Origin: Ornithinimicrobium pratense
GTDB lineage: Bacteria; Actinomycetota; Actinomycetes; Actinomycetales; Dermatophilaceae
Assembly (NCBI RefSeq): GCF_008843165.1
Contig: NZ_CP044427.1
Span: 3,224,001 to 3,288,000 of the forward strand
Reading direction: 5' to 3'
DNA: 64,000 bases
Under the pieces are notes generated by a model, which saw only the letters and a list, made by a program, of their open reading frames with translations, ran no database searches and was not told where the DNA came from. Shown piece by piece: positions 35,445 to 45,349 of the stretch; the first letter of the stretch is position 1, and each line of letters opens with the position of its first letter. The translations under genes and the position numbers were made by a program.

Positions 35445-36950
35445 TCAGGACGTGCTGGCGCGACGGACGAAGTCGGTGATGCCCTCGGCCTCCTCGACCC
35501 GGGTGACCTCCCCGACGTAGGGCATGTGGCCGGTCTCGAAGTAGGCGTGCTCGATTCGGTCCAGCGCCTGCTCGGGCACCCGCAGGTGGGCGACCATGTC
35601 CTCGGCGGCGCCGTAGGGGGTGGCGAGGTCGTAGTAGCCGTACTCGATCCGCACCCGCAGGTGGGGGTTGGCGCGCAGCACCCGCTCCAGCAGGTCGGTG
35701 ACGTTGATCGGCTTGGCCTCGAACTCCTTGTAGGACCAGTGCTGGATGGCGTCGGAGAAGACCGCGTAGGGCAGGTCGAGCTCGGAGCTCAGCTCCCCGC
35801 GCAGGTAGTGGTGGATGGCCGCGGCATACGGGCCCATGATCATGTCGATGGAGGGGTCGGCGTCCATCCCCTCGGCGATCCCGGAGTGCAGGACACCGGT
35901 GATCCGCCCGTCGATCCGGCCGACGGTGCGCCCCTCGACCCGCAGCAGCTCGGTGCAGAAGCGCCAGTGCTCGGGCCGCAGGTCGCTGCGGTCGAGGTAG
36001 TCCTGCGACAAGCCGGTGAGCCGGGCCAGGGTGGCCAGCACCTCGGCGCGCTCCTCCGGGGCCAGCCGGTGGCCCCGGCCCAACGCCCAGCGGTAGGTGG
36101 TGCCGGCATACTCCTCGGCCTCGGCGAGGACCTCGCGCAAGGACCGCCCGGGGTGCTTGCCGTGGTAGTGCGCGATCGCGGCGTAGGTGGGCAGGAAGGA
36201 CTGGCAGGCCTCGTCGTGACGCAGGTAGCGGAAGTCCTGGGCACCGAAGTCGAGGACGCTGGAGATGAGCACCAGGCCGTTCAGCTGCATGCCGAACTTC
36301 GCGAAGAGGCGCTCGGCCACGGCGACGGCGCGGGTGGTGCCGTAGGACTCGCCGGCGAGGAACTTGGGGCTCATCCACCGGTCCTCGCGCGTGCACCACA
36401 GCCTGATCAGCTCGGTGACCTGCTCCACGTCCTTGCCGAAGCCGTGGTAGTCCTTGGCCTTGCCGCCCTCGACGACCCGGGACTGGCCGGTGGACATCGG
36501 GTCGATGAAGACGAGGTCCGTGGCGCGCAGCGGCGTGTGCGGGTTGTCCAGCAGCGCGTAGGGCGGCGGCGTGGGGGCGTCGGGCTCCCCCGCGTCGACG
36601 ATGCGCGGCCCCATGACGCCCAGGTGCAGCCATACCGAGCTGGATCCCGGCCCGCCGTTGAACACGAAGGTGATCGGTCGCGACTTCCGGTCGGCCTCGT
36701 CGACGTCGAGGGTGTATGCCGTGACCGCCAGCTCGGCGCGCGGCTTCCACCCCTCGAAGACGTCGTCCTTGAACTCCTCCTCGCGCAGCACCACCCGCCC
36801 GGTCCGGGCGGTGTAGGACAGCTTGCCGTCGACGCTCTGCAGGGTATGACTCGTCTCCACCAGCAGGTCCCTGGGCTCGGGGCGGTCGGGGCCCACCGTC
36901 GGCGGGACTGCGCTGGGCGGGGTCGGGTCCGGGGTGGCACTGGCGCTCAT
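35445..36950 (-). CDS. S10-family serine carboxypeptidase
   Basis: A 501-aa peptidase of the S10 alpha/beta-hydrolase family. FNGGPGSSSVWLHLG carries the oxyanion-hole region, AGESYGTTRA holds the nucleophile Ser near residue 199, and GYYDLATP and TGHMPYV supply Asp and His near 440 and 475. No signal peptide is visible, so it is probably cytosolic, unlike eukaryotic S10 enzymes. It removes C-terminal residues from peptides. ATG 36950 is preferred to a start 24 nt upstream. Followed upstream by a strong hairpin that ends the neighbouring subtilase gene. Confidence 0.9.
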   Translation of the reverse strand: MSASATPDPTPPSAVPPTVGPDRPEPRDLLVETSHTLQSVDGKLSYTARTGRVVLREEEFKDDVFEGWKPRAELAVTAYTLDVDEADRKSRPITFVFNGGPGSSSVWLHLGVMGPRIVDAGEPDAPTPPPYALLDNPHTPLRATDLVFIDPMSTGQSRVVEGGKAKDYHGFGKDVEQVTELIRLWCTREDRWMSPKFLAGESYGTTRAVAVAERLFAKFGMQLNGLVLISSVLDFGAQDFRYLRHDEACQSFLPTYAAIAHYHGKHPGRSLREVLAEAEEYAGTTYRWALGRGHRLAPEERAEVLATLARLTGLSQDYLDRSDLRPEHWRFCTELLRVEGRTVGRIDGRITGVLHSGIAEGMDADPSIDMIMGPYAAAIHHYLRGELSSELDLPYAVFSDAIQHWSYKEFEAKPINVTDLLERVLRANPHLRVRIEYGYYDLATPYGAAEDMVAHLRVPEQALDRIEHAYFETGHMPYVGEVTRVEEAEGITDFVRRASTS

Positions 36951-36970
36951 AGCCCAGACTCTATGAGACG

Positions 36971-37008
36971 GCACTGCCCCGCCGACCGGAAGGTCGACGG
37001 GGCAGTGC
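36971..37008 (-). terminator. terminator hairpin of the subtilase gene
   Basis: A 17-bp stem with one mismatch, GCACTGCCCCGCCGACC with GGTCGACGGGGCAGTGC, and a four-base loop, lies 20 nt after the subtilase stop on the minus strand. No T-run follows, but the stem is by far the strongest in this part of the window. Confidence 0.75.
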
Positions 37009-37027
37009 GTGTGAAACGGGGAGGAGA

Positions 37028-40000
37028 TCAGTCCTGACCGCGCAGGTCCTCCAACTCCTCGACCACGTCGTTCGACACCGCGTTCGTGCCACCCAGCACC
37101 ACGGCCCGCTCAGGGTCGAGACGCAGGATCGCGTTCGCGATCACCGTGGGCAGCTCACCCTTACGGGTGAGCAGCAGCGGCTCGTGATCCGAGCCAGCCT
37201 TGGCGCCACCGGCCAGCGCGTCCGGCCAGTCCTGGCCCGAGGCCACGTAGACCGTCTCCGCGCTGACGACGTCAGCGAAGATCCGAGCTGAGGTGATCCA
37301 CCGGTTCAGGCCACCCTGACGCTGGGTCGGAGCCCACTGACGCAGCTCACGCACCACGGACTGGTCCACAGCACCCTCGCCACCCAGCACGGTGATCTGG
37401 CTGGGCGCCAGAGCGCTCAGCGCAGCGGCCGTGGCCGACGGGATCGAGGCCTGACGGACCAGCAGCACCGGGGAGTCCAGCGCACCAGCACGAGCCGCCG
37501 CGGACAACGCGTCCGGGTAGTCCACTCCAGTAGCCACGAACACCCGATCCGCAGTACCAAACTCGGCAGCCACCGCCGCAGCAGTGCCATACCGGTTAGT
37601 ACCCGACAGGCGCTCCACCGAAGCACCCGTCAAGGCAGCAGCCTGGACCAGGACAGCATCCGCCACCGCGTCCGGACCACCGAGCACCACAACCCGCTCC
37701 GGAGCAAGACGCCCCAGCTCAGCAATCGTGGAGTTCGGCAGCGCACCCTTACGGGTCAGCAGCACCGGAGCGTCCATCGATCCGGCCAGGGCCGAACCGG
37801 TCAACGCGTCGGGGTAGTCCAGGCCGGTGGCCAGGAACACCACGTCCGCGCCGGGCTCGTAGGTCCCGGACACCGCAGCGGCGGTGCCGTAACGGTTGGT
37901 CCCGGACCAGCGCTCGACCTCGATCGGCTCCACCGGGTCCACCGGTGCGTCGGCCACCTCGAGGGTGACCGGGACCCGCACCAGGGGGTTCTCCGGGTCG
38001 TTGCTGAAGACGCACAGCTGCGCCTCGTAGGTGCCGTAGTCCAGGCTCGAGGAGTCCAGGGTCACGGTCACCTCGGAGGAGCCGCCCGGAGCGGTCGTGC
38101 CGCTCATCGGGCTGGCAGACATCCAGGGGATGTCGGTGCCGATCTCGCACTCGTTGGGCTCCACGTCGGCGGCCTCGTAGGAGACCGTGTCGATGCCGAT
38201 GTAGCTGGAGTTGTCACCCAGCGGGCCACCGTCCGGCACCCAGTAACGGAAGCCGATCCGTCCAGTGGTGGCAGCGTCCAGACCCTCGATGGTCACCTCG
38301 TAGTTGGTCCACTCAGCGGGGTAGCCGGTGGCCGTGAGGTTCTCGTTGACGGACAGCAGGTGGGTGGTGAAGTCACCCACACCGTTGGCCCCGGTGCCGG
38401 CGTTGGTGCTGGCGCCGTTGGTCGACAACCGCACCTCCAGCCGGTCCGCGAAGAGCGCCGGGTTCTCCGCAGTGCGGGTCCAGAACGACAGCGTGCTGTC
38501 GTTCGTCAGCTCCAGCTCAGGGGTCATCAGCCAGTTGCTGATGTGCCCCGGAGCCAGACCGGCACTGTTGAAGTTGACCCCGACGTAAGCGTCCGCTGCA
38601 CCCTCGTGGGCGTCGAACACATCCGGGTTGCCCTGGAACCAGCTGGCGCCGCCCACCGGCTCGCTGTTGTTGACGATCGCCCATCCCTCACCCGGGAGGG
38701 TGTCGATGTCGTCGAAGGTCTCCATCAACGAGTCGGTGGCCAACGGGTTGAAGGTCGGCAGCACCTGTGCAGGCGCCTGCCCGTCGACCTCGACCACGCC
38801 GGAGGCGCGGTCCGAGCCCTGCGGCAGGGTGACGGGTGAGCCCGCGGCCGGCGGTGCGGCCTCAGCCTCGGCCAGATCCCACTCCAGCGCCTGGTCACCA
38901 TCGTTGGCGATGGTCACCGTGTGCTCGCTCTGCGTGTCGGGCTCCTGCGAGTTCGAGAGCGACTCCGGCATCACGTTGATGGCCGGGGCCGGCTCCGGGA
39001 CCTCGACGGTCATCGTGACCGGGATGGTCAACGGCGACTCGTCGGGGTCGTTGGACTCCAGGCAGAGCTGGGCGGTGTAGGTGCCCTCGTCGACCCCGGT
39101 GGAGTCGAGGCTGACCTCGACACCGGTGGTGCCACCGGGAGCGGTGGTGCCGCTCATCGGCGAGACGCTCACCCAGTCGGCACCGCAGGAGAGCGGCCCC
39201 TCCAGGCGGAAGGCCAGGGCCGAGACGGCCCAGTCGACCGGCAGCGTGGTCCAGCTGGTGAAGCCACCACCGAACAAGTTGCTGGGGTCCACCAGCTTGG
39301 CCGGCGCGCCGTTCTGCGGAGTGCCCTGGTACCAGTTCCAGCGCGAGGTGCTGGTCGGGCTGCCCGGGATCGAGGGGTAGACCGACAGCCAGTAGGTCCC
39401 GGCCTCCAGGTCGAGCGTCGAGGCGGCCGCCGACACATCCAGCGTGATGTTGTTGTCGGTGATGTCGACCTCGGCTGCGGTCGGCGCGGCGTCGTAGGCC
39501 CACACCGCGTCGTCCCCGGCCTCCGGGTGGGAGGCCGGCACGCCGCCGGCGTCGGCGTAGATCCGCCAGCTGATCTGGCTGGCCTGGGTCAACGAGCCGG
39601 TGTTCCAGAAGCCCGGGGTGTAGATCGAGGAGATCTCCGTCGCGTCCCCGACCACGAAGTCGTCGGCGGAGTAGACACCGGTCTGCGCTCCGTTGCCGTA
39701 GTCGCTGACGATGCCGCTGGTCCCGCCCTCGGCCTGCTCGAAGACGACACCGGTGCCGGCCTCGTCCACGAACTCCCAGGTGAGCGGGGCACCACCGGTG
39801 TTGCCGATGGTCAGCTCGTGGGTGGTCACCTCGTCGGGGGCCTGGGTGGAGTCGATCTGCGAGGGGTCGACGGTGATGTCCGCCACCGCTGCGGTGCCCT
39901 TGAGGGCGACCGGCAGGGAGGCGTCGGCGATGTCCGCGCCGCTGCTGTGGTTGGCGTCGGTGGAGAAGGTCACGCTGCCGAACGCCCAGGCGCCCTGGGT

Positions 40001-42262
40001 GTCGACGGTGGTGGCCGTGATGACGACCTCCTGCGACTCACCGGCGGCCAGGGTGAACTGGGCCGGGGTGACCTGGATCGACAGACCCTCCGCACCCGTG
40101 GTCGCGGCGGTGTACTCCGCCTCGACGTCGGCCACGTTGGTGACGGTGCGCGTCCAGCTGCACAGGCCGGCGCAGTCCTGGCGGACCATGGCCGGCAGGT
40201 TCAGCGTGGCCGGGTCGCCGCCGACTGCCGGGTTGGCGGCAATCATGTTGGGGATGCTCTCGTCCAGGACCAGACCAATGCGGCCAGCCTGGGAGAGGTT
40301 GATGCGACCCGAGCCGATGTCGAAGGGGTCGGCCGGGGTGACGCCGTTGTCCTTGACCAGGTCGGTGTCGGCCGAGGCGGCCAGCGCCGAACGGATCTCG
40401 GTCGGGGTCCAGTCCGGGTGTAACCCACGCATCAGGGCGGTCGCCCCGGCTGCGTGCGGCGAGGACATCGAGGTGCCCTGCAGGATGGCGTACGGGCTGT
40501 CGTTCCCGGCCTGCGGCTCAGCTGCGGCCAGGATGTTCACACCGGGCGCGGCGTAGGTCGGCGCCAGCATGTCGTACTGGCTCGGCCCGCGGGAGCTGAA
40601 GCCGGCGACGATGTCGATCCAGTCCTCATTGAGGAACAGCTCCACGTCGGCGTCGATCGTCGCGGTGACCGCGGCGTCAGTGCTGGCGAAGAAGTCCAGC
40701 AGCGCCTGGGACTCGGCGCCTGAGATCAGCACGGTGGGGATGGAGGTGCCCTCCAGCCCGCCCGGGGCGATCGGCGGACCGCCGAAGTTGTTGCCCATGA
40801 GCACCGCGACCGCACCGGCGGCCGCAGCGTTGTTCACCTTGTCGGGGAAGGGGCAGTCACCGCGCTCGATGAAGGCGATGGCACCGCTCATCGAGCCCGC
40901 GGGCAGCGGGGTGCAGGCGCGGAAGTTGCCCAGGTCCGCAGCGGAGCGGACCTCGGCCGTGATGTCCTCGGTCATGACCGGACCCGCACCGGGGAAGCCC
41001 GGCATATCCGTGAGCATCTCGGGGACGGGGGTCGGACCGGCGACCGACACGGACTGGGCGAAGACGCGCTGGTGCGTCGTCGCTGCCGTGGAGGCCATCC
41101 AGGGGCCGGTCTTGGCGACGGTGCTGGCGCCCGGGCCGGCGTTGCCGGCGGAGGCGACGACGTTGATACCGGCCGCCGCAGCGTCGCGGAAGGCCAGGTC
41201 TACCGGGTCGTTCCAGGGGAAGTCGCTGCCGGAGATGGAGTAGTTCAGGACGTCAACCCCGTCAGTGATGGCGTTGTTGACGGCGGCGATGCTCGCGGCG
41301 CCGGGGCAACCGGGCGAGCAGACCAGGTAGGAGACGGCGTTGGCGCGCGGGGCGACACCCTGCACCAACCGCTCGAAGGTGTCGGCACCGATCTCGAACT
41401 CGGCCTCATGCTTGTTGCCGGCGATGGTGGAGCCGACGTGGCTGCCGTGCCCATCCGTGTCAATTGCGCTCGACGACGCGGCATTCAGGTTGTAGGCACC
41501 GATGAGCTTGTCGTTGCAGATGTCTTCGTAGTTGTTCGCGGACGGGTCGGCGCACACACCGCGGTAGACGCCTTCGCCATACGGGTTGGTGTGGGTGTAG
41601 CCGTCCATGTCGGTCTCGGCGAACGAGGGGTGGAAGGGGTTCACGCCGGAGTCGATGAAGCCGATGACGACGCCCTCACCCCGGGTGCCCTCGTCGGTGC
41701 CGGTCTCGCCGTTCCAGACAGCCTCGGACAGGAGGATCTCGTGGCTGACGTCGGTGTCCATCTCCCGGATGGTGTCGGGGTAGACCTCGATGACGCCGGG
41801 CAGCTCGCGCAGCTGCTCGGCCTCGGCCTCGGTGATCTCCACCGCCATTCCGTTGAGCACGTTGCGGTAGCTGAACTCGACGTTCACCGCACGACCCAGG
41901 GTCGCGTCGATGGTGTCGACCAGCTCGGTGTGCTTGGCCTCGAGCTGGGCGTCGAAGCTGGCGACCTGGGAGTCGGAGGCGGTGCCGCGCGCCTCGAGGG
42001 TCGCGGTATAGGCGGCGACGGATGGGCCGGCGAGCCGGACGATCCACAGACCGGTGTCGCTCGCCACCCCTTCCCAGTCGCTGGAGGGTGCGGCCTCAGG
42101 GGCCGACCAGATGTCGTACTCGTCCGTGAGTGAAGCCTCACCATCGGCTGATGAGCCGGGTGAGGTGGGGAGTGCGGTTGCCGGTGTCAGACCGGCAGCC
42201 ACCAGGGCCAGACCCGCGAGCGCACTCGCTGCACGGGTCGACCGGCGCCTGTTCAAGGCCAT
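37028..42262 (-). CDS. large secreted S8 subtilase with CWB2 cell-wall repeats
   Basis: A 1,744-aa secreted protease. Signal peptide (about 1-33, ending TPATA), inhibitor I9-type propeptide, then the S8 domain with Asp near 202 (VIGFIDSGVNPFHPSF), His near 272 (DTDGHGSHVG) and Ser near 595 (QGTSMSSPHAAG); a PA domain is inserted at about 430-510. Next come an Fn3-like domain, two immunoglobulin-like modules with the repeated motif SPMSGTTAPGG, a choice-of-anchor/MAM-like domain (about 1170-1360) and three CWB2 repeats (about 1449-1740; NRYGTAAAV, YPDALTGSALAG, VVLGGPDAV). CWB2 repeats hold proteins in the cell wall. ATG 42262 follows GGAGA. A surface protease for nutrient peptides or processing of wall proteins. 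Confidence 0.93.
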   Translation of the reverse strand: MALNRRRSTRAASALAGLALVAAGLTPATALPTSPGSSADGEASLTDEYDIWSAPEAAPSSDWEGVASDTGLWIVRLAGPSVAAYTATLEARGTASDSQVASFDAQLEAKHTELVDTIDATLGRAVNVEFSYRNVLNGMAVEITEAEAEQLRELPGVIEVYPDTIREMDTDVSHEILLSEAVWNGETGTDEGTRGEGVVIGFIDSGVNPFHPSFAETDMDGYTHTNPYGEGVYRGVCADPSANNYEDICNDKLIGAYNLNAASSSAIDTDGHGSHVGSTIAGNKHEAEFEIGADTFERLVQGVAPRANAVSYLVCSPGCPGAASIAAVNNAITDGVDVLNYSISGSDFPWNDPVDLAFRDAAAAGINVVASAGNAGPGASTVAKTGPWMASTAATTHQRVFAQSVSVAGPTPVPEMLTDMPGFPGAGPVMTEDITAEVRSAADLGNFRACTPLPAGSMSGAIAFIERGDCPFPDKVNNAAAAGAVAVLMGNNFGGPPIAPGGLEGTSIPTVLISGAESQALLDFFASTDAAVTATIDADVELFLNEDWIDIVAGFSSRGPSQYDMLAPTYAAPGVNILAAAEPQAGNDSPYAILQGTSMSSPHAAGATALMRGLHPDWTPTEIRSALAASADTDLVKDNGVTPADPFDIGSGRINLSQAGRIGLVLDESIPNMIAANPAVGGDPATLNLPAMVRQDCAGLCSWTRTVTNVADVEAEYTAATTGAEGLSIQVTPAQFTLAAGESQEVVITATTVDTQGAWAFGSVTFSTDANHSSGADIADASLPVALKGTAAVADITVDPSQIDSTQAPDEVTTHELTIGNTGGAPLTWEFVDEAGTGVVFEQAEGGTSGIVSDYGNGAQTGVYSADDFVVGDATEISSIYTPGFWNTGSLTQASQISWRIYADAGGVPASHPEAGDDAVWAYDAAPTAAEVDITDNNITLDVSAAASTLDLEAGTYWLSVYPSIPGSPTSTSRWNWYQGTPQNGAPAKLVDPSNLFGGGFTSWTTLPVDWAVSALAFRLEGPLSCGADWVSVSPMSGTTAPGGTTGVEVSLDSTGVDEGTYTAQLCLESNDPDESPLTIPVTMTVEVPEPAPAINVMPESLSNSQEPDTQSEHTVTIANDGDQALEWDLAEAEAAPPAAGSPVTLPQGSDRASGVVEVDGQAPAQVLPTFNPLATDSLMETFDDIDTLPGEGWAIVNNSEPVGGASWFQGNPDVFDAHEGAADAYVGVNFNSAGLAPGHISNWLMTPELELTNDSTLSFWTRTAENPALFADRLEVRLSTNGASTNAGTGANGVGDFTTHLLSVNENLTATGYPAEWTNYEVTIEGLDAATTGRIGFRYWVPDGGPLGDNSSYIGIDTVSYEAADVEPNECEIGTDIPWMSASPMSGTTAPGGSSEVTVTLDSSSLDYGTYEAQLCVFSNDPENPLVRVPVTLEVADAPVDPVEPIEVERWSGTNRYGTAAAVSGTYEPGADVVFLATGLDYPDALTGSALAGSMDAPVLLTRKGALPNSTIAELGRLAPERVVVLGGPDAVADAVLVQAAALTGASVERLSGTNRYGTAAAVAAEFGTADRVFVATGVDYPDALSAAARAGALDSPVLLVRQASIPSATAAALSALAPSQITVLGGEGAVDQSVVRELRQWAPTQRQGGLNRWITSARIFADVVSAETVYVASGQDWPDALAGGAKAGSDHEPLLLTRKGELPTVIANAILRLDPERAVVLGGTNAVSNDVVEELEDLRGQD

Positions 42263-42593
42263 TCGTGCTTCTCCGTTCGATGGGGCCAAGGCACACCGGG
42301 CGGGCCAGGGGCGGGCCCACGGTGCACCACGTTGCGGGCCGGCTCGCACCGGCTCCGTGTGCATCCCGCCGCCGGTTCTTCGTCGAACGAAGCAACGGGC
42401 CCCTGGGCCGGCGCCCGGCGGTAGGACAGGTCCGCGCCTCGTCGGGACACGAGGCGCAGACGCCCTCGACCCTCTCACAGCACACTCACAGAATCGCGTG
42501 GCCTGGCATTTCGTGACTAAACCGTGACCTCCCGGCCCGCACCGGGACGTGCTCTGACGCGTCGACCTGCCCGGCTCGTGGTGTGATGTTGGT
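42263..42593. other. 331-bp intergenic region between subtilase and M3 peptidase
   Basis: A divergent promoter region without a convincing gene. It holds a direct repeat CGTGAC at 42512 and 42523 (11 bp apart, one helical turn), a pattern used by OmpR-type response regulators, and a small perfect hairpin CTTCGT-CGA-ACGAAG near 42377. Promoter elements are not clear enough to name. Confidence 0.5.
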
Positions 42594-44666
42594 ATGGCGA
42601 ACCCCCTCCTGGCCCCCTCCGCCCTGGAATACTCCCTCCCCGACTACGCGCGGATCAGGGACGCCCACGTGCGGGAGGCGCTGGAGGTCGGGATGGCCGA
42701 GCAGCTCGCCGCGCTGCGTGCGCTGGCGCAGAGCCAGGAGCCGGCCACCGTCGAGAACGTGTTGCACGCCTGGGAGACCAGCGGCGCCACGCTGGACCGC
42801 ACCCTGGCCGCCTTCTGGGTCGCCAAGGCCGCCGACACCAACGACGAGCGCGACGCGATCATGACCGAGTTCAGCCCCCGGCTGGCCCAGCACAGCGACG
42901 CGATCATGCTCGACCCCGACCTCTACGCCCGCCTCCGCGCACTGCGCGAGCGGGCCGACGCCGGCGAGGTGGAGCTCGACAAGCAGGACGAGTTCGTGCT
43001 CATCGAGCGGCTGCGCGGCTATGAGCGGGGCGGGGTGAACCTACCGGAGGACCGGCAGACCCGGCTCCGGGAGCTGAACGCCGAGCTGGCCGCCTTGTCC
43101 ACCGAGTTCGACCGGCTCCTGGTCGCTGGCCGCAACGCCGCTGCGGTGCACGTCACCGACGAGGCGCGCCTGGCCGGCCTGCCGGCCGACGACCGGGCCG
43201 GGCTGCGCGAGTCGGCCCGGGCCCGCGACGAGGCCGACGAGGGCTGGCTGCTCACCATCACCAACACCACGCGTCAGCCCCTGCTGGACAGTCTGGAGGA
43301 CCGCGCACTGCGCGAGCAGGTCTTCCGGGCCTCGACGGGGCGGGGCCTGGGCGGCGAGCACGACACCCGGGAGATCCTGGTCCGGATTGCCCGCCTGCGG
43401 GCCGAGCGGGCCACCTTGCTCGGTTATGCGCACCACGCCGCCTACGTGCACGAGGTGGCCTGCGCCAAAAGCACGGACGCGGTCAACGACCTGCTGGCCC
43501 GGCTCGCCGCCGGCGTGGTGCAGATCGCCGAGCGGGAGGCAGAGGAGCTGCGCGAGCAGCTGCATACCGTGGAACCGGAGGCGACACTGGAGCCGTGGGA
43601 CTGGCAGTTCCTGGCGGCCGCGCGCCGCTCCGCCCGGGGGGCCGGGCCCGACCCGGAGCAGCTCAAGCCCTACCTGGAGTACTCCCGCGTCCTGCACGAT
43701 GGGGTGTTCGCCGCGGCCACCGCGCTCTACGGCCTCACCTTCCGCGAGCGGCCGGACCTGGTCGGCTACACCGACGACGCCACCGTCTACGAGGTCCGGG
43801 ACGAGGACGGCACGGTCCTCGGCGCGGTGGTCATCGACCCCTACACCCGACCCACCAAGCGGGGCGGAGCCTGGATGACCAGCGTCGTCAACCAGTCTCA
43901 CCTGCTCGGTGACCTGCCCGTGGTGACCAACACCTGCAACCTGCCCGCGCCGGCCCCCGGGTTGCCGAGCCTGATGAGCTGGGACAGCGTCATCACCCTC
44001 TTCCACGAGTTCGGGCACGACCTGCACGGGCTGCTCTCCGACGTGCGCTACCCCTCTCGGTCCGGCACGTCCGTGCCCCGCGACTTCGTCGAGTTCCCCA
44101 GCCAGGTCAACGAGATCTGGGCCTTCGAGCCCGAGCTCATCGCGGGCTACGCCCGGCACCACGAGACCGACGAGCCGCTGCCCCAGGAGTGGGTGCAGGC
44201 CCTGGTCGACGGCCGCCAGGAGAGCGGCTACGCGACCCTGGAGCTGCTCAAGGCGATGATCCTGGACCAGGCCTGGCACCAGACCCCGCTGGCCGAGCTG
44301 CCCGCGGACGGGTCCGGGGTGGAGGCCTTCGAGGCCGCCGTGCTCGAGCGCGCCGGCGTCGCCTTCCCGCTCGTCCCGCCGCGCTACCGCTCGGCCTACT
44401 TCCACCACATCTTCGGCGGCGGCTACTCCGCGGGCTACTACTCCTACCTGTGGTCTGAGGTGATGGACGCCGACACCGTCGCCTGGTTCCGTGAGCAGGG
44501 CACGCCGGACCAGCCGGGAGGGATGACGCGCGAGGCCGGCGAGCGCTTCCGCCGCGAGCTGCTCGGACCCGGTGGCTCGGTGGAGGCGCTGGAGACCTAC
44601 CGCCGGTTCCGCGGCGCCGACCCGGACGTCACCCCGCTGCTGCACCGCCTGGGGCTTGCTGGCTGA
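42594..44666 (+). CDS. M3-family metallopeptidase (peptidyl-dipeptidase Dcp type)
   Basis: A 690-aa zinc peptidase. The HEFGHDLHGLL stretch near residue 471 carries the HExxH zinc site (H-E-F-G-H), and the more distal FEPELIAGYA, FPLVPPRYRSAYFHHIFGGGYSAGYYSYLWSEVMDADTVAWF is characteristic of Dcp/oligopeptidase A. No signal peptide, so a cytosolic enzyme that trims short peptides, perhaps those produced by the surface protease next door. The start at 42594 is the first ATG before the conserved N-terminal helix. Confidence 0.93.
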   Translation: MANPLLAPSALEYSLPDYARIRDAHVREALEVGMAEQLAALRALAQSQEPATVENVLHAWETSGATLDRTLAAFWVAKAADTNDERDAIMTEFSPRLAQHSDAIMLDPDLYARLRALRERADAGEVELDKQDEFVLIERLRGYERGGVNLPEDRQTRLRELNAELAALSTEFDRLLVAGRNAAAVHVTDEARLAGLPADDRAGLRESARARDEADEGWLLTITNTTRQPLLDSLEDRALREQVFRASTGRGLGGEHDTREILVRIARLRAERATLLGYAHHAAYVHEVACAKSTDAVNDLLARLAAGVVQIAEREAEELREQLHTVEPEATLEPWDWQFLAAARRSARGAGPDPEQLKPYLEYSRVLHDGVFAAATALYGLTFRERPDLVGYTDDATVYEVRDEDGTVLGAVVIDPYTRPTKRGGAWMTSVVNQSHLLGDLPVVTNTCNLPAPAPGLPSLMSWDSVITLFHEFGHDLHGLLSDVRYPSRSGTSVPRDFVEFPSQVNEIWAFEPELIAGYARHHETDEPLPQEWVQALVDGRQESGYATLELLKAMILDQAWHQTPLAELPADGSGVEAFEAAVLERAGVAFPLVPPRYRSAYFHHIFGGGYSAGYYSYLWSEVMDADTVAWFREQGTPDQPGGMTREAGERFRRELLGPGGSVEALETYRRFRGADPDVTPLLHRLGLAG

Positions 44667-44782
44667 GCGGGCGGCGGGACCTGCGGGGCGTCCGTGGGAG
44701 GGGCGGGCGAAGCGGCGCTGCGGCGGGTGCTGGCGCTGATGGAGGCGCCGGTCACCTGCAGGACCAGACCTTTCGCCCACCG

Positions 44783-45250
44783 CTAGGCCGGGCCAGGACC
44801 GCCGGCCTCATCGATCTGACGGGCGATGTCACGCAGGCGTTCGACCAGGTGGCACAGCTCGGTCAGCTCGCTGTCCTCCAGCCGCTCGACGAGCAACGCC
44901 CGGGCCCGCCGACCCGGGGTCTCCAGGTCGGCCAGGACAGTCAACCCTTCCGGGGTGGGGTGCAGCAGCACCCGCCGCCGGTCCGTGGCATCGGGCTCCC
45001 GTTCGACCCACTCCTTGGCCACGATGCGGTCCACGATGCCGCTCATCGTGGAGGTGCTGACCCCGAGCGCGTCCGCCAGGTCCTGCCCAGACATGCCCGG
45101 GGTGGTGCGCAGCAGCGCGAGCACCTGCAACTGACGCAGGGTCAGGTCGGGCACCTCCTGCACTCCCCCGACCCAGCGCATGGCGGTGGCGTGCACCTCA
45201 GCCTCCGCGGCTCCCAGCCGCGCGGTGAGCTCCTCACGGTTCGGTGTCAT
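44783..45250 (-). CDS. MarR-family regulator
   Basis: A 155-aa MarR repressor. The winged helix reads LTLRQLQVLALLRTTPGMSGQDLADALGVSTSTMSGIVDRIVAKEWVEREPDATDRRRVLLHPT, with flanking dimerisation helices. ATG 45250 is chosen, as upstream codons are rich in Cys and Arg and unconserved. It is divergent from an RND exporter; the palindrome AGGCGAA-CTA-TTCGCCT in between is the likely operator. Probably a repressor of the exporter, released by a ligand. Confidence 0.9.
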   Translation of the reverse strand: MTPNREELTARLGAAEAEVHATAMRWVGGVQEVPDLTLRQLQVLALLRTTPGMSGQDLADALGVSTSTMSGIVDRIVAKEWVEREPDATDRRRVLLHPTPEGLTVLADLETPGRRARALLVERLEDSELTELCHLVERLRDIARQIDEAGGPGPA

Positions 45251-45317
45251 CCAGGTCCTCGCCTCGCAGGTCGGCCGAGGATGCCTGCAGCCAGGGCAGC
45301 AGCCATTGATTCGGCTC

Positions 45318-45334
45318 AGGCGAACTATTCGCCT
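45318..45334. promoter_or_regulatory. MarR operator candidate
   Basis: A perfect inverted repeat, AGGCGAA-CTA-TTCGCCT, lies 16 bp upstream of the RND exporter start and 68 bp upstream of the MarR start. Length and symmetry fit a MarR dimer site overlapping the exporter promoter. Confidence 0.6.
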
Positions 45335-45349
45335 TAGGCTAGGCATCCT

